This document shows, one piece after another, positions 1 through 6,759 of a DNA stretch of 6,770 bases. The DNA lies in NCBI GenBank assembly GCA_947174985.1, contig CAMWLB010000168.1, forward strand, positions 1 through 6,770, read 5' to 3'. The notes under the pieces were generated by a model that was not told where the DNA came from, did no database searches, and saw only the letters and a list, made by a program, of their open reading frames with translations. The translations under genes and the position numbers were made by a program. This DNA is from an uncultured Lachnospiraceae bacterium (GTDB taxonomy: Bacteria; Bacillota; Clostridia; Lachnospirales; Lachnospiraceae). Each line of letters begins with the position of its first letter. Position 1 is the stretch's first letter.

Positions 1-677
1 CAGAATTTAAAGCCGCCGCCCTCATAGCGGTGGTTCATGGCTGCGGCAAATAAAATTTTCTTAATATGTATCGGTTCGCGTTCATCCAGATACAGCTTGC
101 AGGATACCGGCTTTGCGACAAAAAGCTGTTTTAAGGCGATGCCCAAATAGGTAAGCTTGCCCAGTCCGATTTTGTTCAAGGTATCCTTTATTTTAGACTG
201 CATGGCTTCCGCACAAACGGCGGCATCAAAGCCAAGGCCGCAGCTTACGGCAAAGGAGCGCTTCGTCTGTCCGAAGGCTACGCTGCCCCTGTCCATAAGG
301 CGGATGCGTCCGGCATCTTTTTCCGCAGATAAAATATGGAGAAGCGCGGCAAGGGGATCGCGCGGAATTCCCAAATCCCTTGCCAAATCGTTGCTGGAGC
401 CGGTGGGAATATAGCCTATGACAACATGCTCAAAAGAAGAAATGCCCTGCAGGGTCTCGTTTACCGTGCCGTCGCCGCCGAGAATGATAAGGCGCAGGTC
501 ATCGCTGTCTGCCTGTGAAGTGATTTTGTGCGCCAGACGAGCCACGTCCCCTGCTTTTTTGGAAAAATACGCCTTGTAGGGTATCTGCCTTTCGATAAGG
601 GCCGGTTTTATGGTTTCTTTCCAGATAAGCCTGCCCCGTCCTGAGCGGGAAGCAGGATTTACAATAATATGGTACAT
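1..677 (-). CDS. Diacylglycerol kinase / YegS-BmrU-type lipid kinase, 3' end cut off by the window edge
   Basis: This gene reads leftward from ATG at 677 and stays open for 225 codons to the window edge, so its C-terminus is missing. The protein starts MYHIIVNPAS and carries the hallmarks of the diacylglycerol kinase catalytic domain: a NPASRSGRG nucleotide-binding stretch (residues 7-15), GGDGTVNE (67-74), PTGSSNDLAR (91-100) and CGLGFDA (146-152). The visible end, NHRYEGGGFKF, matches the family's beta-sandwich region just before the metal-site segment, which lies outside. Such enzymes use ATP to phosphorylate diacylglycerol or related lipids at the membrane and recycle lipid intermediates. 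Family members are usually about 290-310 residues, so roughly 70-80 are missing. The start is supported by GGAGG at 684-688 on this strand with a 6-nt spacer. The gene is divergent from glyA and metabolically unrelated to it. The exact lipid substrate cannot be read from the sequence. Confidence 0.92.
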   Translation of the reverse strand, partial: MYHIIVNPASRSGRGRLIWKETIKPALIERQIPYKAYFSKKAGDVARLAHKITSQADSDDLRLIILGGDGTVNETLQGISSFEHVVIGYIPTGSSNDLARDLGIPRDPLAALLHILSAEKDAGRIRLMDRGSVAFGQTKRSFAVSCGLGFDAAVCAEAMQSKIKDTLNKIGLGKLTYLGIALKQLFVAKPVSCKLYLDEREPIHIKKILFAAAMNHRYEGGGFKF

Positions 678-752
678 AGAGCGCCTCCGAATTTGTCCTT
701 GGTTACAAAATTTGTGCAGTAAGTGCAAAAAAACGGCAATTCACACGCTTTT

Positions 753-781
753 ATTGTAACAGGTAAACGCTCAAATGTAAA
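753..781 (-). promoter_or_regulatory. Predicted sigma-A-type promoter for the lipid kinase gene
   Basis: Read on the minus strand, a TTTACA -35 (776-781) and a TACAAT -10 (753-758) are separated by exactly 17 nt. Each hexamer matches the vegetative consensus at five of six positions, and TGT directly before the -10 gives an extended -10. Transcription should start near 746, leaving a leader of about 70 nt before the ATG at 677. This is a prediction from sequence alone. Confidence 0.6.
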
Positions 782-790
782 TGAAATGTA

Positions 791-820
791 TTGCGCAAAC
801 CTTTGGGGCTATGCTATAAT
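791..820 (+). promoter_or_regulatory. Predicted promoter for the glyA-hom-apgM-lysC operon
   Basis: A perfect TATAAT (815-820) preceded by TG at 812-813 forms an extended -10 element. The best -35 is TTGCGC at 791-796 with an 18-nt spacer; it matches TTGACA only at its first three positions, which an extended -10 can tolerate. The start point should fall near 827, giving a leader of roughly 35-40 nt. That is too short for a T-box, glycine, SAM or tetrahydrofolate riboswitch, so any control would be at initiation or by attenuation elsewhere. Confidence 0.6.
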
Positions 821-863
821 CGTTGTGGTTATCGACTATCAGGAAATATAGAGGAGGAACAGG

Positions 864-2102
864 ATGTATTCATTAGATGAAGTAAGAGCTGTGGACGAAG
901 AAATTGCACAGGCGATTGTAGATGAGCAGGAGAGGCAGAACAGCCACATTGAGCTGATTGCTTCCGAAAACTGGGTGAGCAAGGCAGTTATGGCGGCGAT
1001 GGGAAGCCCTTTAACCAATAAGTATGCGGAAGGCTACCCGGGCAAGAGATATTACGGTGGCTGCGAGTGCGTGGATGTAGTGGAAAATCTGGCAATCGAG
1101 AGGGCAAAGGAGCTTTTTGGATGTGATTATGCCAATGTACAGCCTCATTCCGGTGCGCAGGCAAATATGGCGGTGCAGTTTGCAGTTTGTAAGCCCGGGG
1201 ACACGATTATGGGCATGAACCTTGACCACGGCGGACATCTGACACATGGAAGTCCGGTCAATATGTCCGGCAAATATTTCAACATTGTTCCTTATGGCGT
1301 CGATGACGACGGTTTTCTGGATTATGATAAAATGCGTGAACTTGCCATTGCAAACAAGCCTAAGATGATTATCGCAGGCGCTTCCGCCTATGCGAGAACC
1401 ATCGATTTCAAAAAATTCCGCGAGGTTGCCGATGAGGTGGGTGCGGTATTGATGGTGGATATGGCGCATATTGCAGGACTTGTAGCGGCAGGGCTTCATC
1501 CGAGCCCCATTCCTTATGCGGACGTGGTGACGACTACCACGCACAAGACCTTAAGAGGTCCCCGCGGCGGTCTGATTCTCTGCAATAAAGAGGCGGCAGA
1601 GCGCTTTAATTTCAATAAGGCAATTTTCCCCGGTATTCAGGGCGGTCCTCTGATGCACGTGATTGCCGCAAAGGCAGTGTGCTTCAAAGAGGCGCTCAGC
1701 GATGAATTTAAAACTTACCAGAAGGGTATCATAGACAATGCACAGGCACTTTGCAAGGGGCTGATAAGCCGCGGCATCAAAATTGTTTCCGGCGGTACGG
1801 ACAATCATCTGATGCTTGTTGACCTGACCAATCTCGGACTGACCGGAAAGGCAGTGGAGAAGCTTTTGGATGCGGCGCATATCACCTGTAACAAGAATAC
1901 CATTCCCAACGACCCGCAGTCCCCGTTTGTGACCAGTGGTGTCCGTCTGGGTACGCCGGCAGTCACTTCCCGTGGTATGAAGGAAGAAGATATGGACAGG
2001 ATTGCAGAGGCGATTGCAATGGTACTGAAGGGCGGCGAGGAAAAGGTTGCAGAGGCAAGAGCCATTGTACAGTCGCTTACGGATAAATATCCTCTTATAT
2101 AA
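864..2102 (+). CDS. glyA: Serine hydroxymethyltransferase (GlyA)
   Basis: This 412-residue cytosolic PLP enzyme (E. coli GlyA is 417) converts serine plus tetrahydrofolate to glycine plus 5,10-methylene-tetrahydrofolate, supplying glycine and one-carbon units. Fold-type I SHMT motifs are all present: LIASEN (31-36), [13 protein letters not shown] (54-66), QPHSGAQAN (93-101), VDMAHIAGL (198-206) with the PLP-contacting Asp199 and His202, and [14 protein letters not shown] (223-236), in which Lys228 is the Schiff-base lysine. [14 protein letters not shown] (358-371) holds the substrate-carboxylate arginine, Arg361. The start is fixed by GAGGAGG at 851-857, 6 nt upstream of the ATG. It is the first gene of a four-gene run, with 64 nt to hom and no terminator in that gap. 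Placement with aspartate-family genes suggests shared control of serine/glycine and threonine supply; that is inference. No truncation or missing residue is seen. Confidence 0.98.
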   Translation: MYSLDEVRAVDEEIAQAIVDEQERQNSHIELIASENWVSKAVMAAMGSPLTNKYAEGYPGKRYYGGCECVDVVENLAIERAKELFGCDYANVQPHSGAQANMAVQFAVCKPGDTIMGMNLDHGGHLTHGSPVNMSGKYFNIVPYGVDDDGFLDYDKMRELAIANKPKMIIAGASAYARTIDFKKFREVADEVGAVLMVDMAHIAGLVAAGLHPSPIPYADVVTTTTHKTLRGPRGGLILCNKEAAERFNFNKAIFPGIQGGPLMHVIAAKAVCFKEALSDEFKTYQKGIIDNAQALCKGLISRGIKIVSGGTDNHLMLVDLTNLGLTGKAVEKLLDAAHITCNKNTIPNDPQSPFVTSGVRLGTPAVTSRGMKEEDMDRIAEAIAMVLKGGEEKVAEARAIVQSLTDKYPLI

Positions 2103-2166
2103 TATAGTAGAAATGTGCAGGATGGCGGTAAAAGAATAGGAAACAGATGATAGAGAAAGGCGTGGT

Positions 2167-3390
2167 GTGGAGATGATTCAGGCAGCGGTTTTAGGATACG
2201 GCACAGTAGGAAGCGGCGTCGTGGAGGTAATCGAAAAGAATGCGGATATGGTGGGCAGGAATGCCGGAGAGGAAATCCATGTAAAATATATTCTGGATTT
2301 ACGTGATTTTCCCGGGGATCCTCATGAAAAGGAAGTGATTCACGACTTCAGGCAGATTATGGAAGACGACGAAGTGAAAATTGTCTGCGAAACCATGGGC
2401 GGCGTAGGCGCTGCGTATGAATTTACGAAGCAGGCGCTTGCCGCAGGGAAAAGTGTGTGTACATCCAATAAGGAGCTGGTTGCCGCACACGGACCAGAAC
2501 TGCTTGCACTGGCAAAGGAGCACAACTGCAATTACCTGTTTGAAGCGAGTGTGGGGGGCGGTATTCCCATCATCAGACCGATAAAGGACGCTCTGACTGC
2601 AGAGCGCATCGAAGCCATTACCGGCATTCTGAACGGCACGACCAACTATATTTTGACAAAAATGGAGAAGGAAGGCGCGGATTTTGAATCTGTCTTAAAA
2701 CTGGCACAGGACAAAGGCTACGCGGAGAGAAACCCTGAGGCGGACGTGGAAGGCCATGACGCCTGCAGAAAAATTGCAATCCTTTCTTCTTTGATGACAG
2801 GAAAGAATGTAGATTACCAAAAAATTTACACGGAAGGCATCACCAAGATTACGGCCCGCGACTTTGCATACGCAGGTGCCATGGGCATGTCTATCAAGCT
2901 TTTGGCGTTGAGCAGAAAAATGGGAGAGGAGACGCTGGCAATGGTAGCGCCGTTCCTTATTTCCGAAGAGTCTCCGCTACACATGGTAAGCGGCGTGTTC
3001 AATGCAATCATGGTAAAGGGCAATATGCTGGGCGATTCCATGTTTTACGGGCGCGGCGCAGGCAAGCTTCCTACGGCGAGCGCGGTTGTGGCGGATGTGG
3101 TGGACTGTGCCCGTCATATCGGTGAGACGCTTATGTGCTTCTGGGATGCCGAAGAAGCGGCGCTTATGAGCATAGACGACGTGGAGAGAAAGTTCTTTTT
3201 CAGGGCGAAGGCAGGAAATGGCGAGAGGCTTAAAAAGCTCTTTGGCGAAGAACTGCAGGAAATCAGTCTGTCCGGCGTGACAGAGGAAATTGGTTATGTA
3301 ACAGGTGTTATGAAAGAAAAAGAATTTGCAGCATTGTATGAACAGCTTACGGACATTACAGTGGGCAGCAGGATTCGTATCGAAGCATAA
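2167..3390 (+). CDS. hom: Homoserine dehydrogenase (Hom), with a diverged C-terminal ACT-like region
   Basis: This cytosolic enzyme reduces aspartate-4-semialdehyde to homoserine with NAD(P)H, at the branch toward threonine and methionine. Residues 10-17 (GYGTVGSG) form the Rossmann dinucleotide loop. TSNKELVA (99-106), EASVGGGIPII (126-136) and NGTTNYIL (156-163) are family signatures. The segment 184-202 contains Asp198 and the catalytic Lys202, and FYGRGAGKLPTASAV (293-307) closes the catalytic domain. Residues about 341-407 look like a reduced, diverged ACT domain, where end-product inhibition would normally be sensed. At 407 residues it is a little shorter than B. subtilis Hom (about 433). 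The start is uncertain: GTG at 2167 lies 6 nt after AGAAAGG (2154-2160), whereas ATG at 2173 gives the family-typical beginning MIQAAVLGYG but has a poorly spaced site. It lies 64 nt after glyA and 41 nt before the ApgM-like gene. Confidence 0.96.
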   Translation: MEMIQAAVLGYGTVGSGVVEVIEKNADMVGRNAGEEIHVKYILDLRDFPGDPHEKEVIHDFRQIMEDDEVKIVCETMGGVGAAYEFTKQALAAGKSVCTSNKELVAAHGPELLALAKEHNCNYLFEASVGGGIPIIRPIKDALTAERIEAITGILNGTTNYILTKMEKEGADFESVLKLAQDKGYAERNPEADVEGHDACRKIAILSSLMTGKNVDYQKIYTEGITKITARDFAYAGAMGMSIKLLALSRKMGEETLAMVAPFLISEESPLHMVSGVFNAIMVKGNMLGDSMFYGRGAGKLPTASAVVADVVDCARHIGETLMCFWDAEEAALMSIDDVERKFFFRAKAGNGERLKKLFGEELQEISLSGVTEEIGYVTGVMKEKEFAALYEQLTDITVGSRIRIEA

Positions 3391-3431
3391 GTGAAAAAGC
3401 AGCTTGGAAGCTGATTTGAATGAGGAGACAT

Positions 3432-4634
3432 ATGAAATACTTGATAGTTTTAGGGGATGGCATGGCGGATGAGCCGATTGCGGAGTTGGGCGGCAAAACG
3501 CCTTTGGAGTACGCGGACACGCCCAATCTGGACCGTCTCAGCAAAAAATCTGAAATTGGCATGGTGCATACGATTCCCGACGGCATGAAGCCCGGGTCTG
3601 ACACCGCCAATCTGTCCGTGCTGGGTTACAATCCGAAGGTATATTATTCGGGACGTTCTCCCCTGGAGGCGCTCAGCATCGGCGTTCCCATGAAGGATAC
3701 GGACATTGCGCTGCGCTGCAACATTGTGACATTGTCGGAAGAAGCGTGTTCCTTTGCAGAACAGACGATTATCGACCACAGTTCTTCTGAAATCAGCACG
3801 GAGGACTGTGCGGTTCTTCTTAAGGCGGTGGCGGAGGAGCTTGCCAGTGAAGAGTTCCAGTTTTATGTAGGCACCAGCTACAGGCACTGCCTGATTTGGA
3901 ACCATGGAAAGGTGTTGGAATTTACCCAGCCCCATGATGTTTTGGGGCAGATAATCGGTCAATATCTTCCCACGGAAGAAAAGTTCCGCAGCATGATGGA
4001 GCGAAGCTATGAGATATTAAAGAACCACCCTATTAATACAGAACGGAAAAAGCAGGGACTGAATCCGGCAAACTGCTGCTGGTTCTGGGGGGCAGGCACC
4101 AAACCTGCGCTTTCTTCCTTTGAAGAAAAGACGGGAAAGAAGGGTATGATGGTTTCTGCGGTTGATTTGTTGAAGGGCATCGCAGTGGGCGCCGACATGG
4201 GTGTTGCCTGTGTGGAGGGCGCTAACGGCGGTTTACATACCAATTATGAAGGCAAGGTGGACGCTGCAATTAAGGCGCTTGTGGAGGACGGCTATGATTT
4301 TGCCTATATCCATGTGGAAGCACCGGACGAGATGGGTCATCAGGGCAGCGTGGAGAAAAAGGTGAAGGCGATACACTATCTGGATACCAGAGTGATTGGA
4401 CCTGCCGTAGAAAAGCTGGCTGCAGCCGGTGTTGATTACAGGCTTCTGGTGCTGCCGGACCATCCGACACCGATACGGGTGCGCACGCATACCTCGGACA
4501 GTGTGCCTTACCTTTTGTACGACAGTACGGAAGAAAAAGAAGGCAGCCGCGACTATAACGAGCGGGAAGGGCGTGTCGGCGGCATATTGGTTGCCGAGGG
4601 GCACCGGTTAATTGACAGGCTTTTTGAAAAATAA
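3432..4634 (+). CDS. ApgM-like alkaline-phosphatase-superfamily protein: proposed homoserine kinase (or cofactor-independent phosphoglycerate mutase)
   Basis: This 400-residue protein belongs to the archaeal-type, 2,3-bisphosphoglycerate-independent phosphoglycerate mutase family. Metal-site motifs of the alkaline phosphatase superfamily are intact: VLGDGMADEP (6-15, Asp9), GSDTANLSVLGY (55-66, the expected nucleophile region), EAPDEMGHQG (296-305, Asp299 and His303), LPDH (341-344) and THTSD (352-356). A bacterial branch of this family is annotated as a proposed homoserine kinase because it sits with threonine genes. Here it lies between hom and aspartate kinase, and no GHMP-type ThrB is seen, so ATP-dependent phosphorylation of homoserine is the favoured role. 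A glycolytic mutase role cannot be excluded from sequence alone. I chose ATG 3432 because GAGGAG (3422-3427) precedes it by 4 nt and MKYLIVLGDGMA is the natural family start; an in-frame ATG at 3420 would swallow that site. The gap to the aspartokinase gene is 21 nt. Confidence 0.88.
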   Translation: MKYLIVLGDGMADEPIAELGGKTPLEYADTPNLDRLSKKSEIGMVHTIPDGMKPGSDTANLSVLGYNPKVYYSGRSPLEALSIGVPMKDTDIALRCNIVTLSEEACSFAEQTIIDHSSSEISTEDCAVLLKAVAEELASEEFQFYVGTSYRHCLIWNHGKVLEFTQPHDVLGQIIGQYLPTEEKFRSMMERSYEILKNHPINTERKKQGLNPANCCWFWGAGTKPALSSFEEKTGKKGMMVSAVDLLKGIAVGADMGVACVEGANGGLHTNYEGKVDAAIKALVEDGYDFAYIHVEAPDEMGHQGSVEKKVKAIHYLDTRVIGPAVEKLAAAGVDYRLLVLPDHPTPIRVRTHTSDSVPYLLYDSTEEKEGSRDYNEREGRVGGILVAEGHRLIDRLFEK

Positions 4635-4638
4635 TTGT

Positions 4639-4659
4639 GAGGAGTACGGGATGTTATGA
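4639..4659 (+). promoter_or_regulatory. Aspartokinase translation start region with an overlapping two-codon ORF
   Basis: GAGGAG at 4639-4644 is the only Shine-Dalgarno-like site here. It lies 6 nt from an ATG at 4651 but 11 nt from the aspartokinase ATG at 4656. The upstream ATG opens a minimal reading frame, ATG-TTA-TGA (4651-4659), whose stop overlaps the aspartokinase start as ATGA. The geometry would allow termination-reinitiation, but it may equally be a chance ATG under a slightly long spacer. Confidence 0.35.
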
Positions 4660-5975
4660 AAAAGGTTGTAAAATTCGGCGGCAGTTCTCTTGCCAGTGCG
4701 GAGCAGTTTGTCAAGGTGGGCAATATCATCAGGGCGGATAAGGAGCGGAGTTATGTGGTGCCTTCCGCGCCGGGAAAGCGGTTTGCAGAGGATACCAAGG
4801 TAACGGATATGCTTTACGACTGTTACGGGATTGCAAAGGCAGGGAAGGATTTTTCCGCCGAGCTTGCTGCGATTAAGGCGAGGTATCAGGAAATTATCGA
4901 CGGACTGCGCATGGAGCTTTCCCTTGACGAAGAATTTCAGGTGATTGAAAAGAATTTTAAGGAGAAGGCGGGACATAATTACGCGGCTTCCCGCGGGGAG
5001 TACTTAAATGGTATCATCATGGCTGCCTATCTCGGCTATGATTTTATAGATGCGGCGGAAGTGATTTTCTTTCAGGACAATGGCGAGTTTGATGCCGAGC
5101 TGACAAATGAGGTACTTGCCGAAAGGCTGTCCCACTGCCAGAATGCGGTAATTCCGGGATTTTACGGCGCTTACGCGGACGGACGGGTCAAGACTTTTTC
5201 CAGAGGCGGCTCCGACGTTACCGGCTCCATTGTGGCAAAGGCAGTAAAAGCCGATGTATATGAAAACTGGACGGATGTTTCGGGCTTTCTGGTTGCAGAC
5301 CCCCGCATCATCGATAATCCGGAGGTGATTGAGGTTATCACTTACAGGGAGCTGCGGGAGCTTGCTTACATGGGAGCCGGCGTGCTGCATGAGGACGCTA
5401 TTTTCCCGGTGCGCCAGCAGGGAATCCCCATCAATATCCGCAACACCAATGCGCCGGAGGATGAGGGCACGTGGATTGTGGGAAGCACCTGCCAGAAGTC
5501 CAAGTATGTCATTACGGGTATCGCGGGCAAAAAGGGCTTTTGCGCCATCAATATTGAAAAAGATAAGATGAATTCGGAAATCGGTTTCGGAAGAAAGGTG
5601 CTGCAGTCCTTTGAGGAGAACGGCATTTCCTTTGAGCATGTGCCATCCGGTATCGATACCATGACCGTGTTTGTCCATCAGGACGAGTTTATGCACAAGG
5701 AGCAGAAAGTGGTAGCAGGAATCCACAGGCTTGCAAATCCGGATTCCATCGATATTGAGTCGGATTTGGCTCTGATAGCAGTGGTAGGAAGGGGCATGAA
5801 GTCCATGCGTGGTACTGCGGGCAGGCTGTTCTCTGCATTGGCGCATGCCAATATCAATGTCAAGATGATTGACCAGGGTTCCTCCGAGCTGAATATTATC
5901 ATAGGTGTTGCCAATGAAGATTTCGAGACGGCAATCAAAGCGGTTTATGATATTTTTGTGGTGACACAGTTGTAA
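4656..5975 (+). CDS. lysC: Aspartate kinase (monofunctional, with two C-terminal ACT domains)
   Basis: This 439-residue enzyme phosphorylates aspartate to 4-aspartyl phosphate, the committed step to lysine, threonine, methionine and diaminopimelate. The amino-acid kinase domain shows KFGGSS (6-11), SAPGKR (37-42), SRGEY (112-116), PGFYG (167-171), FSRGGSDVTGS (181-191) and WTDVSGFLVADPRI (205-218). The MGAGVLHEDAIFPV segment (239-252) follows, as in other aspartokinases. Two ACT domains come after, at about 284-345 and 371-435, the second with QGSSELNIIIGV (407-418). These are where lysine and/or threonine normally inhibit; which ligand applies cannot be read here. The length fits the clostridial single-chain type rather than the B. 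subtilis LysC alpha/beta type with an internal start. There is no fused homoserine dehydrogenase, which is encoded separately two genes upstream. It is the last gene of the run, followed by a terminator. The symbol lysC is generic, since paralogues may exist elsewhere. Confidence 0.96.
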   Translation: MKKVVKFGGSSLASAEQFVKVGNIIRADKERSYVVPSAPGKRFAEDTKVTDMLYDCYGIAKAGKDFSAELAAIKARYQEIIDGLRMELSLDEEFQVIEKNFKEKAGHNYAASRGEYLNGIIMAAYLGYDFIDAAEVIFFQDNGEFDAELTNEVLAERLSHCQNAVIPGFYGAYADGRVKTFSRGGSDVTGSIVAKAVKADVYENWTDVSGFLVADPRIIDNPEVIEVITYRELRELAYMGAGVLHEDAIFPVRQQGIPINIRNTNAPEDEGTWIVGSTCQKSKYVITGIAGKKGFCAINIEKDKMNSEIGFGRKVLQSFEENGISFEHVPSGIDTMTVFVHQDEFMHKEQKVVAGIHRLANPDSIDIESDLALIAVVGRGMKSMRGTAGRLFSALAHANINVKMIDQGSSELNIIIGVANEDFETAIKAVYDIFVVTQL

Positions 5976-5995
5976 AAGAATAAGAGAGAAAATAC

Positions 5996-6048
5996 AAAAA
6001 GAAACAGAAGGTACTGTTGAAAGCGGAAGACACTCTGTTTCTTTTTTT
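5996..6048. terminator. Predicted bidirectional intrinsic terminator between convergent genes
   Basis: The arm AAAAAGAAACAGA (5996-6008) is perfectly complementary to TCTGTTTCTTTTT (6034-6046), giving a 13-bp stem around a 25-nt loop. On the plus strand the T-run continues to 6048 (seven Ts at 6042-6048). On the minus strand the mirrored A-run becomes a T-tract after the same stem. It lies 20 nt past the aspartokinase stop and about 37 nt past the stop of the convergent regulator gene, so it can serve both. The stem is AT-rich and the loop is larger than usual, so strength is uncertain. Confidence 0.7.
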
Positions 6049-6084
6049 GTGCTTGAAAATTGCGCAGTTAATAGCCATCAGCCT

Positions 6085-6723
6085 TTAGCGAGTTTTCTTT
6101 GTTATCATCACAATAACATCTGTTATCATACATAACATGGCGTAGAGGAGCCAGCACAGGATGAATGCGGTGTGGGAGTTCAGCATGAAAAGCGAGGGAA
6201 AAGGGCTGAAGGTCCACCAGGTGCCGTTTATGGTTCCTTGTATGAAATTAAATATGCAGGTAACAGGCATTAAAAGAAGAAACCATACGTTTATGGCCGC
6301 AAACCATTTTTGGGAAGAAGGTTTATGCTCTCCTGTAAGCTGCCCGATTACATGGATAGTGCAGCCGGCTGCCAGAAGAATAAAGCCGACTGCGACGGAG
6401 AGAGAAGTTTGTTTTTCTATCCAAATCATAATGGCAATTATCAGTCCTGCAAAGTTGATAGCCGTGCCCACTGTGGAATACATTCTTGCATCCCGTCTGT
6501 TTGCCCGGGACAACCCCGGTTTAGGCTCAATTCCCTTCAATAAATAGTCCGTTGTCACTTCAAAATAGTCGCTTAGCAGGATGACCTTTTCTATGTCGGG
6601 GCTGCTTTGTTCACTTTCCCATTTGGATACTGCCTGTCTTGAAACACCGATTTTATCTGCAAGTTCTTCCTGTGATATGCCTTTTGCTTTTCTCAGGGAT
6701 TGTATTCTGTCTGCTATTGTCAT
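6085..6723 (-). CDS. XRE-family helix-turn-helix regulator with a four-segment membrane domain
   Basis: This 212-residue protein has an N-terminal Cro/C1-type DNA-binding domain (about residues 5-62). The helix-turn-helix runs through ISQEELADKIGVSRQAVSKWE (16-36), followed by PDIEKVILLSDYFEVTTDYLL (42-62), typical of short Firmicute XRE regulators. A charged linker (about 63-82) leads to four predicted hydrophobic segments near 83-102, 108-127, 141-160 and 184-206, so the protein is probably anchored in the inner membrane with the DNA-binding domain in the cytoplasm. The C-terminus is basic (ITKKTR). The start is supported by AGGAGG (complement of 6731-6736) 7 nt upstream of the ATG. It is convergent with the aspartokinase gene and separated by a shared terminator, so nothing ties it to amino-acid synthesis. 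Its targets and any ligand are unknown; its partner genes, if any, lie to the right of the window. Confidence 0.88.
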   Translation of the reverse strand: MTIADRIQSLRKAKGISQEELADKIGVSRQAVSKWESEQSSPDIEKVILLSDYFEVTTDYLLKGIEPKPGLSRANRRDARMYSTVGTAINFAGLIIAIMIWIEKQTSLSVAVGFILLAAGCTIHVIGQLTGEHKPSSQKWFAAINVWFLLLMPVTCIFNFIQGTINGTWWTFSPFPSLFMLNSHTAFILCWLLYAMLCMITDVIVMITKKTR

Positions 6724-6753
6724 GACGCTGCCTCCTGAATCTTTGATAGTACC

Positions 6754-6759
6754 ATTGTA
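6754..6759 (-). promoter_or_regulatory. Possible -10 element for the XRE membrane regulator gene
   Basis: Read on the minus strand, TACAAT matches the -10 consensus at five of six positions and lies about 30 nt upstream of the start codon. The matching -35 would fall just beyond the right edge, so the promoter cannot be confirmed. The surrounding AT-rich stretch (6758-6770) is compatible with a promoter. Confidence 0.3.

Noticed and set aside
157..518. Two short plus-strand open frames within the left-edge region
   Set aside because: The opposite strand carries an uninterrupted lipid kinase with all catalytic motifs, so these frames are its shadows.
821..863. Possible riboswitch or T-box ahead of glyA
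   Set aside because: The predicted leader is only about 40 nt and lacks any T-box, glycine, SAM, lysine or tetrahydrofolate aptamer features.
1011..1544. Antisense open frame of 177 codons opposite glyA
   Set aside because: It is a shadow of the SHMT coding sequence with no recognisable domain.
2098..2103. A perfect TATAAT at the end of glyA that could be an internal promoter for hom
   Set aside because: No acceptable -35 lies 16-18 nt upstream and the match overlaps the glyA stop codon; AT-rich gene ends often give such matches. A weak promoter is not excluded.
3400..3413. CAGCT-TGGA-AGCTG hairpin between hom and the ApgM-like gene
   Set aside because: The stem is only 5 bp with no T-tract after it, so it is not a terminator; it could at most be an RNA-processing or stability element.
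3450..3962. Antisense open frame of 170 codons opposite the ApgM-like gene
   Set aside because: The composition is that of a complement of a coding region and there is no family signature.
5004..5846. A long (280-codon) open frame on the minus strand opposite the aspartokinase gene
   Set aside because: It lies wholly inside a clearly conserved gene, its product has no recognisable motif and is rich in the His, Arg and Cys typical of antisense shadows, and no good ribosome binding site was noted.
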